This document shows positions 17,960 to 31,925 of a DNA stretch of 64,000 bases, in pieces (within the stretch, counting starts at the first letter, position 1; every line of letters starts with the position of its first letter). This stretch comes from Diplonema papillatum (Eukaryota; Euglenozoa; Diplonemea; Diplonemida; Diplonemidae), in the NCBI GenBank assembly GCA_030068145.1, contig JAPJBO010000766.1, positions 1-64,000 of the forward strand, given 5' to 3'. The notes beneath the pieces are model-generated. The model was not told the origin of the DNA. It made no database searches and worked only from the letters and a program-made list of their open reading frames with translations. A program made the translations under genes and the position numbers.

Positions 17960-19485
17960 GGCACAAACTGCCAGACCCAGCGGAGGCCACCCGCAAAAAG
18001 ATCTTCTCAATTTACCTTTTCCCTACCCCTCAAAACAACGAGCACCAATAACAACGTCTCCCCAGCGCGCGGCACGACGGAGCGAAGACGAGATGACCGC
18101 CTGCATGAGCTCGGAAAGCGTCGCGCAGGTCCTGGCGGCCCACCGAGTGCAGCTGGGCAAGCTCTTCGCGACGTACATTGTCGTGCAGGACGCAGGACCT
18201 AGCGGAGGCCACCCGCAAAAAGATCTTCTCAAATTTACCTTTTCCCTACCCCTCAAAAAAACCAGCACCAATAACAACGTCTCCCCCAGCGCGCGGCACG
18301 ACGGAGCGAAGACGAGATGACCGCCTGTATCTGGCGGCCCACCGAGTGCAGCTGGGCAAGCTCTTCGCGACGTACATTGTCGTGCAGGACGCAGGACCTA
18401 GCGGAGGCCACCCGCAAAAAGATCTTCTCAAATTTACCTTTTCCCTACCCCTCAAAAAAACCAGCACCAATAACAACGTCTCCCCCAGCGCGCGGCACGA
18501 CGGAGCGAAGACGAGATGACCGCCTGCATCTGGCGGCCCACCGAGTGCAGCTGGGCAAGCTCTTCGCGACGTACATTGTCGTGCAGGACGCAGGACCTAG
18601 CGGAGGCCACCCGCAAAAAGATCTTCTCAAATTTACCTTTTCCCTACCCCTCAAAAAAACCAGCACCAATAACAACGTCTCCCCCAGCGCGCGGCACGAC
18701 GGAGCGAAGACGAGATGACCGCCTGTATCTGGCGGCCCACCGAGTGCAGCTGGGCAAGCTCTTCGCGACGTACATTGTCGTGCAGGACGCAGGACCTAGC
18801 GGAGGCCACCCGCAAAAAGATCTTCTCAAATTTACCTTTTCCCTACCCCTCAAAAAAACCAGCACCGATAACAACGTCTCCCCCAGCGCGCGGCACGACG
18901 GAGCGAAGACGAGATGACCGCCTGCATCTGGCGGCCCACCGAGTGCAGCTGGGCAAGCTCTTCGCGACGTACATTGTCGTGCAGGACGCAGGACCTAGCG
19001 GAGGCCACCCGCAAAAAGATCTTCTCAAATTTACCTTTTCCCTACCCCTCAAAAAAACCAGCACCGATAACAACGTCTCCCCCAGCGCGCGGCACGACGG
19101 AGCGAAGACGAGATGACCGCCTGCATCTGGCGGCCCACCGAGTGCAGCTGGGCAAGCTCTTCGCGACGTACATTGTCGTGCAGGACGCAGGACCTAGCGG
19201 AGGGCCACCCGCTAAAAGATCTTCTCAAATTTACCTTTTCCCTACCCCTCAAAAAAACCAGCACCGATAACAACGTCTCCCCCAGCGCGCGGCACGACGG
19301 AGCGAAGACGAGATGACCGCCTGCATCTGGTGGCCCACCGAGTGCAGCTGGGCAAGCTCTTCGCGACGTACATTGTCGTGCAGGACGCAGGACCTAGCGG
19401 AGGGCCACCCGCTAAAAGATCTTCTCAAATTTACCTTTTCCCTACCCCTCAAAAAAACCAGCACCGATAACAACGTCTCCCCCAG
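17960..19485 (+). repeat. 199-bp satellite built from exon C fragments plus the intron 3' end (about 7 units)
   Basis: The anchor GCGCGCGGCACGACGG appears near 18067, 18290, 18489, 18688, 18887, 19086 and 19287, and finally at the real exon C start (19488). Each unit joins the acceptor region (CCCCCAG), 25 bp of exon C (GCGAAGACGAGATGACCGCC), about 80 bp of exon C from TGGCGGCCCACCGAGTGCAG to GTGCAGGACGCAGGACC, and about 75 bp of intron with a polypyrimidine tract. The first unit keeps more of exon C (ATGAGCTCGGAAAGCGTCGC) than the rest. Each unit carries its own acceptor and a stop (ACGAGATGA). Confidence 0.9.
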
Positions 19486-20041
19486 CGCGCGGCACGACGG
19501 CGCGCATTCGGTGTCGGCATCCGTCGCGTTGATGACGTCCCGGTTCACTGAGGCGCCCGGCAGCCTGAGCGACTTCGTCGTCTTCCTCGCGGAGCTGACC
19601 GAGGCCGGCGTCGTGAAGACGATTCCCAAGTCGCGGTCCTTCGGCGAGCGGCTCTCGCTGCTGTTCTCGGAGCACGTCATCCCCCACGCGTTGTTCTTCA
19701 GCGAAGACGAGATGACCGCCTGCATGAGCTCCGAAGGCGTCGCGCAGGTCCTGGCGGCCCACCGAGTGCAGCTGGGCAAGCTCTTCGCGACGTACGGCGT
19801 CGTGCAGGACGCAGGACCCAGCGGGCGCAAGGTGTCCACCCGCAAGCGGACGTCGCGGCCGGACTCGCTGCCGTGGACGGCGTCTGGCTTCCGGAAGTTA
19901 GCGGAAGACTACAGGCTGTTCGACGACGGGTTCTCCCCCCCCGCGCTGCACGGCATCTACCGCAGGCTCGCACCGCCCGGCGACGAGACCTTCCGCTTCT
20001 CCGACTTCGCCGCCGCTCTGCTCACCATCGCATGCCACAAA
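19486..20041 (+). CDS. Exon C of the EF-hand-like module protein
   Basis: Follows CCCCCAG (19485) in phase 2, completing exon B's final codon. It reads SVSASVALMTSRFTEAPGSL, SDFVVFLAELTEAGV, then AAHRVQLGKLFATYGVVQDA, LPWTASGFRKLAEDYRLFDD and FRFSDFAAALLTIACHK. This is a second module of the LF..Y / FRKL..D / F..AL.TIA type seen in exon B. Donor candidate CACAAA|GTGTGT at 20041/20042. A 30-bp echo of this exon end recurs at 20206-20235 with the same GT. Confidence 0.7.
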
Positions 20042-20269
20042 GTGTGTCTCACCCTTCCCCTGTTATTGGGAAAAATAAATTCCCTCTGGTGGAAATGGCT
20101 TGAGGAGCGTGACGATAAATTTCGTTTATTTTTTTGACAGGATTCCGTTGTGTTTACACAGGCCGGACAAATAAACGAGTTTATTTTTTCCGATCTCGGA
20201 ATTTATTTTGCGCCGCCGCTCTGCTCACCATCGCGTGCCACAAAGTGTGTCTCACCCTTCCCCTTTTAT
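20042..20269 (+). other. Start of intron C with a duplicated exon C end
   Basis: The GCCGCTCTGCTCACCATCGC... CACAAAGTGTGTCTCACCC text of 20010-20060 recurs at 20208-20265 with one or two changes, so a second copy of the exon end and donor lies inside the intron. The rest is AT-rich filler. Confidence 0.55.
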
Positions 20270-21275
20270 TTTACGCTTTCTTCGACGAAGACTTGATGCT
20301 AGCATCAAACATGCATGCGAGGCAGTGTTCTGCCTAAACATTAAACTAAGTTTTTCCCCTTTTTTTAATCTGACGAAGGAAGGATGCGATAGACATTGGA
20401 ACCAGAAAGTTGTGATAGCACCGGAACAGGACCGAAAGTCCCCGTCCAAAGGACCCACTGAAGAGCTCTAACTTTGGATTGGTACGCGTTCAAGAGCGAA
20501 ACCAGAGACAAAGAACGAGGTGCACACAACACCGCGGTGAAAAAACGAATAAAGAGGAATAGTCCCTCAAGGTTCCAGACCCTACCTGCGGAGTCTTACA
20601 CTCCCTGCGACCCTTTTTCCCTTTCCCCTATTTTATTTTACACTTTCTTCGACGAAGACTTGATGCTAGCATCAAACACATGAGAGGCAAGTAGCGCCTG
20701 AACACGAAACTAAGATTTTCCCCTCTTTACAACTTTCTATTTTCTATTTTGCATCCCTTTCCTAGACGACATCTTCCTCCAAGAAGACTTGATGCTAGCA
20801 TCAACCATGCATGAGAGGCAGTGTTCTGCCGGAACATTAAACTAAGGTTTCCCCTTTTACCTCTTTCTGTTTTGCATCCCTTTCCTAGACAACACCTTCC
20901 TCGAAGAAGACTTTATGCTAGCATCAACCATGCATGAGAGGCAGCTCTGCCTAGACATTAAACTAAGATGTTCCCCTTTTTACCTCTTTCTCTTTTGCAT
21001 CCCTTTCCTGGACAACAACTTCATCGAAGAAGAGTTGATGCTAGCATCAGACACGCAGGAGAGGCAGTGTCCTGCCTAAACATTAAACTAAGATTTTCCC
21101 CACCTTTTGCTATTTTTGCATCCCTTTTCTAGACAACATCTTCATCGAAGAAGAGTTGATGCTAGCATCTTTCTATTTTGCATCCCTTTCCTAGACAACA
21201 TCTTCCTCGAAGAAGAGATGATGCTAGCATCAATCACATGAGAGGCAAGTAGCGCCTCTGAACACGAAACTAAGA
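20270..21275 (+). repeat. Hairpin-bearing minisatellite, about 7-8 units, inside intron C
   Basis: Units of about 115-125 bp carry TTGATGCTAGCATCAA (perfect 16-bp palindrome), then CATGCATG, then AGGCAGTGTTCTGCCT (6-bp stem, 4-nt loop), then AAACATTAAACTAAG and a T/C-rich spacer ending TAGACAACATCTTC. In two units the second stem is a different sequence that still pairs (GAGGC...GCCTC around AAGTAGC near 20678 and 21240). Related units occur at 15680-15870 and, as single stems, near 34790 and 35305. Confidence 0.85.
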
Positions 21276-21299
21276 TTTCCCCCCCAAACCCACCCAGTA

Positions 21300-21387
21300 C
21301 ATATTAGCTTTAAAAGAACCCATTCGACGAAGGTCACCCGGAGACTCTAAAATCCCGGATTCTCAAGCGAACTATAACTCCGAAAAG
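21300..21387 (+). repeat. Dispersed module at the 3' end of intron C
   Basis: CATTCGACGAAGGTCACCCG, then GAGACTCTAAAATCCCGG, then AAGCGAACTATAACTCCG and AAAAG at the acceptor. Nearly the same text as upstream of exon A, so a mobile or duplicated sequence seems to supply the intron's 3' end. Confidence 0.6.
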
Positions 21388-21557
21388 CTGCGACCAAACT
21401 CTTCTCCAACGCACAGTACCCTGCGCCGTATGTTCCAAATCACCAGAAGCTGCAGAAGTTCATCACGATCCACCTCTCGCAGAAAGACAAAAGACGGCCG
21501 GTATGCTATTCCATTGTCAGCAAAAAGTCCGCCACTTCTTCAAGTCCAGTGTCCTGA
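21388..21557 (+). CDS. Candidate terminal exon D
   Basis: After CCGAAAAG the frame reads ATKLFSNAQYPAPYVPNHQK, LQKFITIHLSQKDKRRPVCY and SIVSKKSATSSSPVS, ending TGA at 21555. The composition is protein-like and it sits directly downstream of the intron-type module. The phase fits exon C only if a donor two GTs further along (GTGT|GTCTCA) is used, so the link to exon C is tentative. Confidence 0.4.
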
Positions 21558-21880
21558 GGTGTCATGAAGAAGTTCGTGGCATACACACGAGAATCTCTGC
21601 ATGATGTTTCTACGTTTGTTACGCACCATCAATCTGGCATCACGCGGCAGCAAGGACGAGAGCAGCGAGTGTACGGAGCAGCGAGACGGGCGAGGAGGAG
21701 AGTATTATCAGGGGCAACTCCACACCTTCGCGCGAACTCTTTGTACGTGGGAACAAGTCTCCTTTGCGAAGGTGTTCCTGAGCGGTCGTAGAGGTTGACG
21801 AATCGACTGTATATATATATATATATATAGAATCCCCCGCCCTAAAGGAAACCCCCCCCCTCCCCCCCCCCGCAGTCCTG
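21558..21880. other. Intergenic stretch with a TA dinucleotide run
   Basis: A (TA)n run lies near 21810-21829, and poly-C tracts near 21845-21872. Short ORFs only. Confidence 0.5.
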
Positions 21881-21884
21881 TCTG

Positions 21885-22020
21885 CAGACACTCAGGTTCC
21901 ACGCTGATGATGGCCCGCCTTATGTGTCCGTGGCTTAAAGGACCGAAACACGGCGCAGACGGGACCAGTGCGGTGTTGAGCACATACCCATTCCAAGCAC
22001 GTTCTTGCAATCCCCCCCCC
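21885..22020. repeat. Dispersed repeat shared with 40.4-40.8 kb
   Basis: GGACCGAAACACGGCGCAGA, ...GTTGAGCACATACC and CCAAGCACGTTCTTGCAATC recur near 40430-40500, and in reverse complement near 40665-40790. The text GCTGATGATGGCCCGCCTTATG also recurs near 40560. No ORF of note. Confidence 0.65.
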
Positions 22021-22267
22021 CCGCCTCACAAGTCAAACGGAGACTTCAAAAAACCGACCGCTTACTACAAGAAACAGTCTAGAATCTTCATTTTCTTTTC
22101 ACTTGCTGCAACAGGTTGGTGTGGGAAAAATGACGACCTCCTTTATTTCAGACACACAGGTCTTTTCACTCATTTTCAACGAACGCAAAAACACCGCAGA
22201 GTCACCGAAAGGATTCCGGCACGCAGTCGCCGATCTGAGCAGCCGCCCCGCCGATTGCCCGAGGGTA

Positions 22268-22552
22268 GCCTGTACCCAAGTCGTCTGCAGGAGTGATCCC
22301 CCGCCTAAGGTTGGGATGGGGTAGTCCGGCGAGTGTGAGGGATCACCATCTACCGGCTTCGTCCTATCCAGGCGTAGTTCACCATCTTTCGGGTCCCAAC
22401 AAGTGTACTTAACCTCAAATCCCTTTCCAGTAAATCAGGATCGGGCTGTGCTGCGTCCTCAAGGATTGGCGCATCTCCCTTTCAGTGCGGCTTGTGGGTT
22501 TGACACCCTAAGCCTCGCACACGTGTTAGACTCCTTGGTCAGCGAAAGACAC
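22268..22552 (-). rRNA. Segment of cytosolic-type LSU (28S) rRNA, 5' half
   Basis: On the minus strand: GACCAAGGAGTCTAACACGT, ...GGGTGTCAAACCC..., GGACCCGAAAGATGGTGAAC, TACGCCTGGATAGGACGAAG and GACTTGGGTACAGGC. These are conserved, correctly ordered strings of eukaryotic LSU rRNA. The text upstream (plus-strand coordinates above 22552) no longer matches. It lies on the same strand as, and 5' of, the domain IV/V piece at 10.6-10.8 kb, so the two are collinear with LSU order but 11 kb apart. Confidence 0.8.
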
Positions 22553-24130
22553 GCCTCCACGCACACTGCATCACCAACCCTAGCTTCAGTGGGGGTGTTC
22601 GGAGCACAGATCCCTCAAATGACTCTGTTGGTACAGGTGCCGCAACCTACTGCAAGAGAAAAGCATTCCGAAGAGAAAACAAAACCTCAAAACACAACAC
22701 ATCGTCGCCGGATACTCAAGTCAGAAGACACCCCGTGGCAGGTAGATATAAGGCACACAACCAAGTACTTGATCGCCGGTAAGAAAATAAAAAAAACGCG
22801 AAACACTTCTTCGCCCGAGCCGAAAAAGCGTCTTATCCAAGAATCCAACTCGGTTCAACTCCGTGGTCTTAAAACCGCGGGGTCGAGGTGGGTACAAGCG
22901 CCTTTGATGCCTCGGCTCGGGAAATCGGTAGCGTCCTTGCTCCGTAGAACCGCAGCCCTAAACGGTCCAGCCGCCCCCTTCCGAACAATTCGGTTCCGCC
23001 GATGAAGAGCGCTTCCCATCCCTCCTATATCCAGCCCTAGGGGGTGGGATTTTTTGCCAGCAGAGCTCGCCAGGGGTTCAAGGCTCTGAATGGGTTCGGT
23101 TGTGGGAGAGGCTCTTGCGCAAGGGGAAGGGGGGGTGTTGCAATTCGTGTTTCAGCAGCCCGTGAGGAGTGGGGTCCCCTCCACCAGGTACCGTAGAGTC
23201 GTTCTCGTTTGGGTCATTCTGCGTCACTCGCAGCGTGTCGTTAGTTCATCGGGAGGCTCGTATCCCTGCTTTCCTCCCTCCACCACTCACTCGCAGGGCG
23301 GAGCGACGAGGGGCCCGCTTGCCAGCGGCGCTTCACTGGTCGTTTTGCACCTGAACAATGCCTCTGCTTGCTTGGTTGCTCGCCTGTCAGTTTCGGCGGA
23401 GTGCCCTCCCATCCCTCTCCCTCCATTTTGCGCCAGTGAAAACGCGCGCCTGCGCAGCGCGAAGCGAGGGGCTGTAGCCCAATAGCCGTCGCAAACGGCT
23501 CGCATGATGGTGCCCGTACAATCTGCGGCTGTCCTAGGTGCATGGTGACCACCCATCGGTGCTTTATTCAACCCCACCTGCACTGCAACTATACACCACG
23601 AATAAGATATCCATACCATAAAAGAACAGGCACCGGAGCACGAGCGAAATATACGATACCGTTACGCACCCCTTTCGACGATGACTTGAACCCCCGGATC
23701 CTCAACGTGAACATTCACTCTGAAAACGGTTTACGCAGCCAAGCGTCGAAGATTAGCGTCAAACCTTCCTGGCTTTCCACGCCGCATCAGAACGACCACA
23801 CCCTACCCAATCCCAAACACCCCCAAACGCGTTAGGTTTCACGACATCACCCGAAACGAGCACCCTCTCACTTGTCTCAACCCTCTCAAGCCCCCTCCTT
23901 ACCAAGCCTCTGCGGTCAACCGAAGGCTTTAAAATACCGACCTTCTGATCCAGAGAGAACGCTAAAAATCACCTACTGCGGCACCATACTGAGGAGGGCC
24001 TACCGTAAGTAAGGTATGTGGACAATGGCCGAAACCACCAATGACCAACAACCAAGGTACCCACCGATCCTCTTACCTCGTGCAATCACCACTCTTACGA
24101 CGCTCAGAGCACAAAGGATATCTTCCCATA
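22553..24130. other. Intergenic stretch; possible structured block at 22850-22975
   Basis: No convincing protein gene. The block around CTCGGCTCGGGAAATCGGTAGC (22910-22940) has a related copy at 43780-43830 (TTGGGAAATCGGTAGC with a nearby GCATCAA/TTGATGC match), conserved better than its surroundings. Around 23690-23730 and 23910-23960 are degenerate copies of the dispersed intron-end module. Confidence 0.4.
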
Positions 24131-24617
24131 TCGACGAAGGTCACCCGGAGACTTTAAAACCCCGGTGTTTCAAGCGAACTTTCACTCTAAAAAAACAGGG
24201 AAGCCCGCAAAATAGGGGGGTGGAGGAAAGAGGCAGTTCAATTGCCGCCCGATGGGGGCGTGCGCGTCGACGAAAGACGACGACGCGAGCGAGCGCGGGG
24301 AGAGCTGGCGGGAAGCAGAAGACACGGGGTACACGAGGAGGTCGGAGCAGGGCCGGAACACCGGCTCCTGCGGCCTTTCGGAGGACGTCGACACCGGGCT
24401 GCCGAGCAACTCGCTCCTCACCTCGTCGGAGGCGCACCTCACCGCCGCCACGAGCGTCGGCACCGGCAGCAGCAGCAGGAGCCGCCCCACAGCGGCGCCA
24501 CCCCAAAAAGTGACACCCGCGGTGCGAAGCCCCGTGTGCCGCAGGGACCCTCCGCCAAAGAGGTCGAAGGTTTTGTTTTCGACCTCTTTCCGTGAACCGC
24601 GATTTTCTTTTTTTTAG
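24130..24617 (+). pseudogene. Truncated 5' copy 1 of the pseudo-metacaspase gene
   Basis: Begins with the dispersed module (CGACGAAGGTCACCCGGAGA at 24133), then the leader AACAGGGAAGCCCG and the start MGACASTKDDDASERGESW at 24252. It stays in frame for 121 codons, matching the full gene to TGSSSRS, then passes into divergent sequence. Near its end is a GAGGTCGAA...TTCGACCTC hairpin followed by a T run. The acylation-type N-terminus is intact, so a short membrane-bound peptide is possible. Confidence 0.75.
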
Positions 24618-24639
24618 CCCGCCAATTTCATTTTGTTTG

Positions 24640-25375
24640 ACGAAGCGGAAAACCCCCGCAAACAGGGAAGCCCGGAAAAGAAAAGGGGCCCACTTAACAC
24701 ACGGAACTAGGGTAGCAATTCAATTGCCGCCCGATGGGGGCGTGCGCGTCGACGAAAGACGACGGTGCGAGCGAGCGCGGGGAGAGCTGGCGGGAAGCAG
24801 CAAAAGACACGGGGTACACGAGGAGGTCGGAGCAGGGCCGGAACACCGGCTCCTGCGGCCTTTCGGAGGACGTCGACACCGGGCTGCCGAGCAACTCGCT
24901 CCCCACCTCGTCGGAGGCGCACCTCACCGCCGCCACGAGCGTCGGCACCGGCAGCAGCAGCAGGAGCCGCCCCACAGCGGCGCCGCCCCAAAAAGTGACA
25001 CCCGCGGTGCGAAGCCCCGTGTGCCGCAGGGACCCTCCGCCAAAGAGGTCGAAAATTTTGTTTTCGACCTCTTTTCGTGAACCGCGATTTTTTTTTTTTT
25101 TTTTAGCCCGCCAATTCAGGGGTTTATATGAAAAGCTGGGTCCACTGTATTCCTCCACATGCCTGTGGGGGGTGGTTAATTTCTTACCAAGAAAGTGTTT
25201 TCTGAGTGTGGTTGCGGAGCTGCACCCAAGGACCGCCCCTCCATTCCAGCCCAGTGTAGCCCAGCGCAGCATAGCGCAGCCCAGCACAGCCGAATTGTGT
25301 CTCGTTCGTGTCTCGATCATAAAGAAAAAGGTGTGTCAAGGGTACGGCAGGGAACTTCAAGTCAAAACATCGTAA
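24640..25375 (+). pseudogene. Truncated 5' copy 2 of the pseudo-metacaspase gene
   Basis: ATG at 24734 (MGACASTKDDGASERGESW) with an ORF of 213 codons. The homologous part ends near codon 105; the rest (LARQFRGLYEKLGPLYSSTC onward) is unrelated to the parent. The hairpin after the homologous part is extended relative to copy 1 (GAGGTCGAAAA...TTTTCGACCTC) and is followed by 17 Ts and an AG. The leader ACTAGGGTAGCAATTCAATT matches the full gene exactly. Confidence 0.75.
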
Positions 25376-27771
25376 GCTGCAAACGGGGTACTACAGGCCA
25401 ACAATACTAGCCTCAAAAAGGGGCACTGGATGTGCAATAAGCAGGGTTATTTTTGTATGGACAGCTGTATAACGAAGCCCTTGCAAACTTGAGCTGCGTA
25501 GGGCGCACAGTTGCATAGGTCACTGTTGCTTCCTGAGTTCGAAGCTCCTCGGTATCATTAGTGTCATCTCCAGAATCATTGTCGTGATCACTCTCATGAC
25601 ATGTGGCATCTGTCGCCACAACCAAGTACTCCCTCATAAAAGAGTCAACGAAGTCCGCTGTGACTGGCTCATTCGACTGAAAACTGGACGCCAAGAACAA
25701 GCACCGGCGTACAGAGGCATCCAGAAATTTATTTCGCAGGTAGGTGCGCGTCAACTTTACGAGAGAGAAGAGAAGCATTTGGAATGCTGCAGATAGTTCG
25801 CTTGATTTGCCTTCCCTCAGCAGAGTATGCGATATTGGACCTACTGGTAACTAGTCGCCCGGCTGCGCCCACCCCCAACCCCCCGCCCCCCCACCCCAGG
25901 CTGGCTCCCCGGCCCGGCCCCCTTTAGTGGCTGGTCCCCCAGTGCTGGCCACTCACGGCGGCCCCCCGACAGTTTTTCTTTTTATTTTTTGGAGCGTGGG
26001 GGTTACCAGTGCAGTCAGGCTCGACCGCTCGACCGGTCAAGTCACTTTCCGAAAAAAACTTTTTTTTTTTTGGACAGGAATTTGCCACAACTTTTTTTTG
26101 CACTGGTGAATACAGGTCAAAATCCATCCTATGCCAGAAAAAGAATTTCCCACGCTACGCGTGGGAAAACAACATGTGGTGTTTTAGAGTAAATGTTCGC
26201 TTGAAACTCTGGGTTTTAGCTGAAACGGGCAGTCTCACAAAGTTAGTACACTGTTGTGCTTCAGTAGTAGGACGGCTTAATACGACTTTTCCAGTAGCTT
26301 CGCTTGTGAATCAATAGTGCCATGAACAGGTCGACAGCCCAGGTTCACTGTCACATCGTCCATCATACAAAAGATGGGCCCAGAGTGACGAGTATCGGGG
26401 TTGCAGTGGAGTCTTCAGATGCCTGAGGCAATGGAACACTGTTTTGGTTTTGTAGGTGGGCCTCATTGTGACTGCTGTGACCTTGGCATGTGCCTTCGTG
26501 GGTGTGCTGCTGCTTCACCACCTTCTTGTAGACCCCAGCAGTCTCTGTATTCTGGCTGCAGCCGAACATATTGCAATCCAGGAGTTGGTGAGTGGAGTTG
26601 GGAATCCAAAAGCTTGCCCTTGCCTGTGACCTTGGCTTTTGTCAAAGCTTTCCGTTTTCCCACCATTTTCTACTACTGTGTGGCACTACCCATGACAAAT
26701 TTTTCTATTTTTTTTTTTTTGCCCGGTCGAATCAGTGCATAATACAGAGACGTGATTTTGGCCAAAACCGGGTGTTTTGCGCATCTGGACGTTTTTTGGC
26801 CTGAAGGCTTTGTACACCCTGACATCCTTTAGTTTGCGGAATTCTATTTTATGGCCATGCAATTTTTGGACGAATTATTTTATTTTTTGGAGGGGCCCAG
26901 AATTAATATTTCCTGACCAGGCTCTTGGACAGGCACTCGACCTTTTTGGGGACAGGGAACTAGCTATGCCCCGACCACCCACCGCAGAGACAGATGCAAA
27001 TTATGCCTGCGCCGCAGGCGCGGAAATTTTTTGAACAGTCACACAAAAGCAAATGCTTGTTTCCGATAGAGGAGGATGTTCTTGTTAAAAAGTACCTCTG
27101 ACTGGTCCCAGTTTGCGATCGATGGACTGTGGGCAGGGCTTACTTACGGCTTCAAACCTGATTGGACAATAGTTATTGAACTGACCGGTCACTGTAGGTT
27201 CTTCTCGCCGAGCCCTTTCCTGTCCACAGCATGGCCAGTGACTTGTTGCTTTGGTCCTATAATTTGTGGTCGGCTAATTTATGGATTTGTAAATTATGGA
27301 CGAATTAATTTTTTAGGCGATTTTTGGCGAATCCATAAATTAGAACTCCATAAATTAGAAAGCGGGGTGTATTTGGGCACAGCGGGAGGCACAGCTCTTG
27401 GGGTCATGGGTCGTTTCGGTTTCGGGTGGTGCGAGCGTGAGGCGTGTCTATCCAAGATGTGGAAGAGGGCAGTACTCATGGCATTCACGGCGGGCAAGGG
27501 CACTTCACAAAGGCAGAACACACGGCCTCTGGATACAGCGACGACAACTTTCCTAGCCTGTGGGCTACCACGAACTTCACAGCATAGTCTGTAAAGGTCG
27601 GAGAGGCTGAAACAGGCTTGATCCGCAGTTCGACGAGCACACGCGGGAGCTCTTCAACGTGCGTACTCTGCCGACCCTCCTCGACCCTCCACAACCTTCC
27701 GCCGGCCCTCCCTCCCATGCACACCCGGAGCCCCACCCATAGTTCGTACTGGAGTACACCTTGACGGACAC

Positions 27772-27812
<41 letters not shown>

Positions 27813-28200
27813 GCATTTGAGGTGCGCAAAAGACCCCCTGTATTATCCTATGGGTCGAATCGACACAGGTGCCGGTCGAATTCGACCGGTGCCCACGTTC
27901 GACCGCCTTGACCGGAATCCGAGAGCAGTATTTTTTTTTTTTTGTCAATTCGACCGGCCGGTGACAGCACTGGGGGTTACCCCCACGTAAGACCCCCCTT
28001 ATAAATCAGTGCGCCAATTTCATTTTGTTTGACGAAGCGGAAAACCCCTGCAGCGCACGAGTAGGAAAACAGTTTCGGAGCGAAATCCTGCTTTTAGCAG
28101 GGGGGGGTTGTTTTTTCGTAAGTCTCGGTGAGCGCGGAAACCCTGCATTCACTCTAAAAACAGGGAAGCCCGGAAAAGAAAAGGGCCCACTTAACACACG
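25376..28200. other. Long intergenic stretch, mostly simple sequence
   Basis: Short ORFs only. Visible elements: a reverse-complement copy of the dispersed module near 26180-26225 (GAGTAAATGTTCGCTTGAAA), an AT-rich inverted repeat AATTTATGGATT/AATCCATAAATT near 27275-27345, a run of about 33 Ts ending near 27810, a 14-T run near 27930, a poly-C/CCA tract near 25870-25905, and a GCCAATTTCATTTTGTTTGACG leader echo (28013-28035) that also precedes copy 2. No gene supported. Confidence 0.5.
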
Positions 28201-28230
28201 GAACTAGGGTAGCAATTCAATTGCCGCCCG

Positions 28231-31925
<3,695 letters not shown>

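Noticed and set aside
18178-19116. Series of 133-codon ORFs at 199-bp spacing
   Set aside because: Each is a window onto the 199-bp satellite; they are exon C-derived decoys, not a gene family.
22268-22552. Bacterial or organellar 23S rRNA
   Set aside because: The conserved strings (for example GGACCCGAAAGATGGTGAAC) are the cytosolic eukaryotic form.
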